A program made the position numbers and the translations under genes. From Patescibacteria group bacterium (GTDB lineage Bacteria; Patescibacteriota; Minisyncoccia; Phycocordibacterales; UBA2100), in NCBI GenBank assembly GCA_024654485.1, contig JANLHO010000036.1, positions 1-31,131 of the forward strand: a stretch of DNA of 31,131 bases. Reading direction: 5' to 3'. Below are positions 30,225-31,131 of the stretch, piece after piece (within the stretch, counting starts at the first letter, position 1; every line of letters starts with the position of its first letter). The notes beneath the pieces were generated by a model. That model made no database searches. It was not told the DNA's origin and saw only the letters and a list, made by a program, of their open reading frames with translations.

Positions 30225-30752
30225 TTACTTGCTCTCGTCTTGCGTGTGTATACCACGCACTCCTATCTCACCATCTTGCTCATCGGCGCCGACCTCACGC
30301 AGCGCGAATGCGCGAACCGTTTTCATGCTGAAATAAAACGCAAACATAAAAATCACAGCTATCGCGAGCCGCATGACGAATGCGACAGGCCCCGCCTCTT
30401 CGTAGCCCAAGAGGCCCCAGCCCGCGTATATCACCAAAGCCGCGCCCGAAACGACCGCATCGGCCACTACGCTCCACTGACGCTTCGGATTGGTCAGTCC
30501 GGCCGCCGCAACCGCCGCGAAAACCCCTGCAATGATGAACGGGAATTGGGCGCTTAATGAATCCGCATAAAGCGGGGATGAGATAAGGGAAAGCGCCGCA
30601 CCTCCCAGCATTAGGTCGCGGGCGATATCGCCGTGGTAGTGCCTTATGGACGTAAAGGCGGAATACGATGGCTCAAAGCCCTTTACAAACATTCTCCGAA
30701 CCTTCCGTCGGTGCTCCTCCGATTCCGCATCGCCCTTGGTCATAGTGCTCAT
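30225..30752 (-). CDS. Four-span membrane protein, function unknown
   Basis: 175 residues. A charged N-terminus (KGDAESEEHRRKVRRMFVKGFEPSYSAF) precedes four predicted spans (about 45-60, 70-86, 95-113 and 123-142), followed by an acidic cytoplasmic tail. I do not recognise the family. ATG 30752 and 30743 are both possible; CATTAT ends 7 bases before 30743. The gene is followed directly by the flavodoxin-fold oxidoreductase, so a membrane-redox pairing is possible but unproven. Confidence 0.65.
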   Translation of the reverse strand: MSTMTKGDAESEEHRRKVRRMFVKGFEPSYSAFTSIRHYHGDIARDLMLGGAALSLISSPLYADSLSAQFPFIIAGVFAAVAAAGLTNPKRQWSVVADAVVSGAALVIYAGWGLLGYEEAGPVAFVMRLAIAVIFMFAFYFSMKTVRAFALREVGADEQDGEIGVRGIHTQDESK

Positions 30753-30810
30753 AATGATGCCACGCCCGCGCGTTTATGCAATGTATAACTAGTGCAGGCG
30801 TCAGGCTGTC

Positions 30811-31107
30811 CTATTTCGCGGCAATGGCGAGTAGTACCGCAGTGTCGTCGCTTGGATCGGCGGCATTGCGCTTGGTGTGCCCGCACAGCTCGCAGCGCTG
30901 GACGAGCGAGTAATGCGGCGACGATCCCTCTACGGCTATCGGCTTCATGAGTCCTCCGCATTGGGCGGCCCTGTCTCCCGGATTGACGTCCACGTGCTTA
31001 CTCCAAAGGCACTTAGGGCAGTGATTCGTATACCCGTCGCCCACGACATGCGCGCCGCAATGCCCGCATGTAAAATCCTCTATGGTGCGCTGGAATCCCT
31101 TTCCCAT
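30811..31107 (-). CDS. RNHCP-domain zinc-binding protein
   Basis: 98 residues. FTCGHCGAHV, then TNHCPKCLWSKHVD, NPGDRAAQCGGLMKPI and QRCELCGHTKRN make up the RNHCP domain, with the first residue of the signature changed (TNHCP for RNHCP). Seven cysteines (14, 17, 30, 33, 50, 72, 75) and the His residues suggest two zinc sites. The role of the family is not established; small size and zinc-ribbon-like pairs suggest nucleic-acid or ribosome binding. A weak GATACG lies 8 bases before the ATG. Confidence 0.88.
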   Translation of the reverse strand: MGKGFQRTIEDFTCGHCGAHVVGDGYTNHCPKCLWSKHVDVNPGDRAAQCGGLMKPIAVEGSSPHYSLVQRCELCGHTKRNAADPSDDTAVLLAIAAK

Positions 31108-31131
31108 CGTACTAGCGTATCTCCACTGAAG

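Noticed and set aside
29110..30336. Long plus-strand frame (408 codons) across ychF and the flavodoxin-fold gene
   Set aside because: It is antisense to two well-recognised genes and shows no motif.

Overview
The window (31,131 bases, roughly 50-55% GC by eye) looks like chromosome from a Patescibacteria/CPR bacterium, most likely of the Parcubacteria (Kaiserbacteria/Adlerbacteria-like). That is an inference. It rests on a DUF5671 membrane protein, a many-pass-TM histidine kinase, an RNHCP-domain protein, a small Ada-like Cys-pair membrane protein, slimmed aminoacyl-tRNA synthetases, palindromic repeats that run into coding sequence, and very tight packing. UGA is used as stop in many genes, so the UGA=Gly code of Gracilibacteria/Absconditabacteria is excluded. 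I see no rRNA, tRNA, insertion sequence, CRISPR array or origin, and no gene-free stretch longer than about 160 bases.

Layout. 1-2753: a truncated gene whose end resembles a ThiF/E1-like protein, a PaaK-like adenylate-forming enzyme, and a divergent nitroreductase-like protein. 2750-4357: an orphan sensor histidine kinase. 4413-9253: trpS, aspS, scpA, scpB and a D,D-carboxypeptidase, with two short leader ORFs whose stops overlap the starts of trpS and scpB. 9292-15281: mraY, ftsW/rodA, murG, gltX and an M23/coiled-coil murein hydrolase activator. 15320-18973: transglutaminase-like protein, tyrosine recombinase, SPFH/stomatin protein, DEDDh-type exonuclease and the Cys-pair membrane protein. 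19041-21989: rpmA (bL27), rplI (bL9), a C-terminal processing protease and corA. 21995-26951: cysS converging on a giant leuS. 27107-31107: small membrane proteins, the DUF5671 protein, ychF, a flavodoxin-fold oxidoreductase and the RNHCP protein.

How the genes work together. The centre is a peptidoglycan and division block (lipid I/II synthesis, SEDS polymerase, carboxypeptidase, hydrolase activator) mixed with five aminoacyl-tRNA synthetases and the condensin partners ScpA/ScpB. Genes inside runs are coupled by ATGA overlaps or short gaps. Genes that begin a transcription unit mostly have a clear -10 box only 6-9 bases before the start codon, so leaderless mRNA appears to be the norm here.

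The most striking object is the 1141-residue leucyl-tRNA synthetase. Its CP1 editing domain carries two complete-looking extra enzymes in two different surface loops: an RBBP9-like alpha/beta serine hydrolase (Ser310/Asp376/His404) and a Nudix hydrolase (perfect Nudix box, residues 599-621). A palindromic repeat, also present next to the gene, is translated in frame inside the same domain. The second strong signal is between scpA and scpB: a long inverted repeat whose right arm covers the scpB start codon and whose loop encodes a 34-38 residue leader ORF coupled to scpB.
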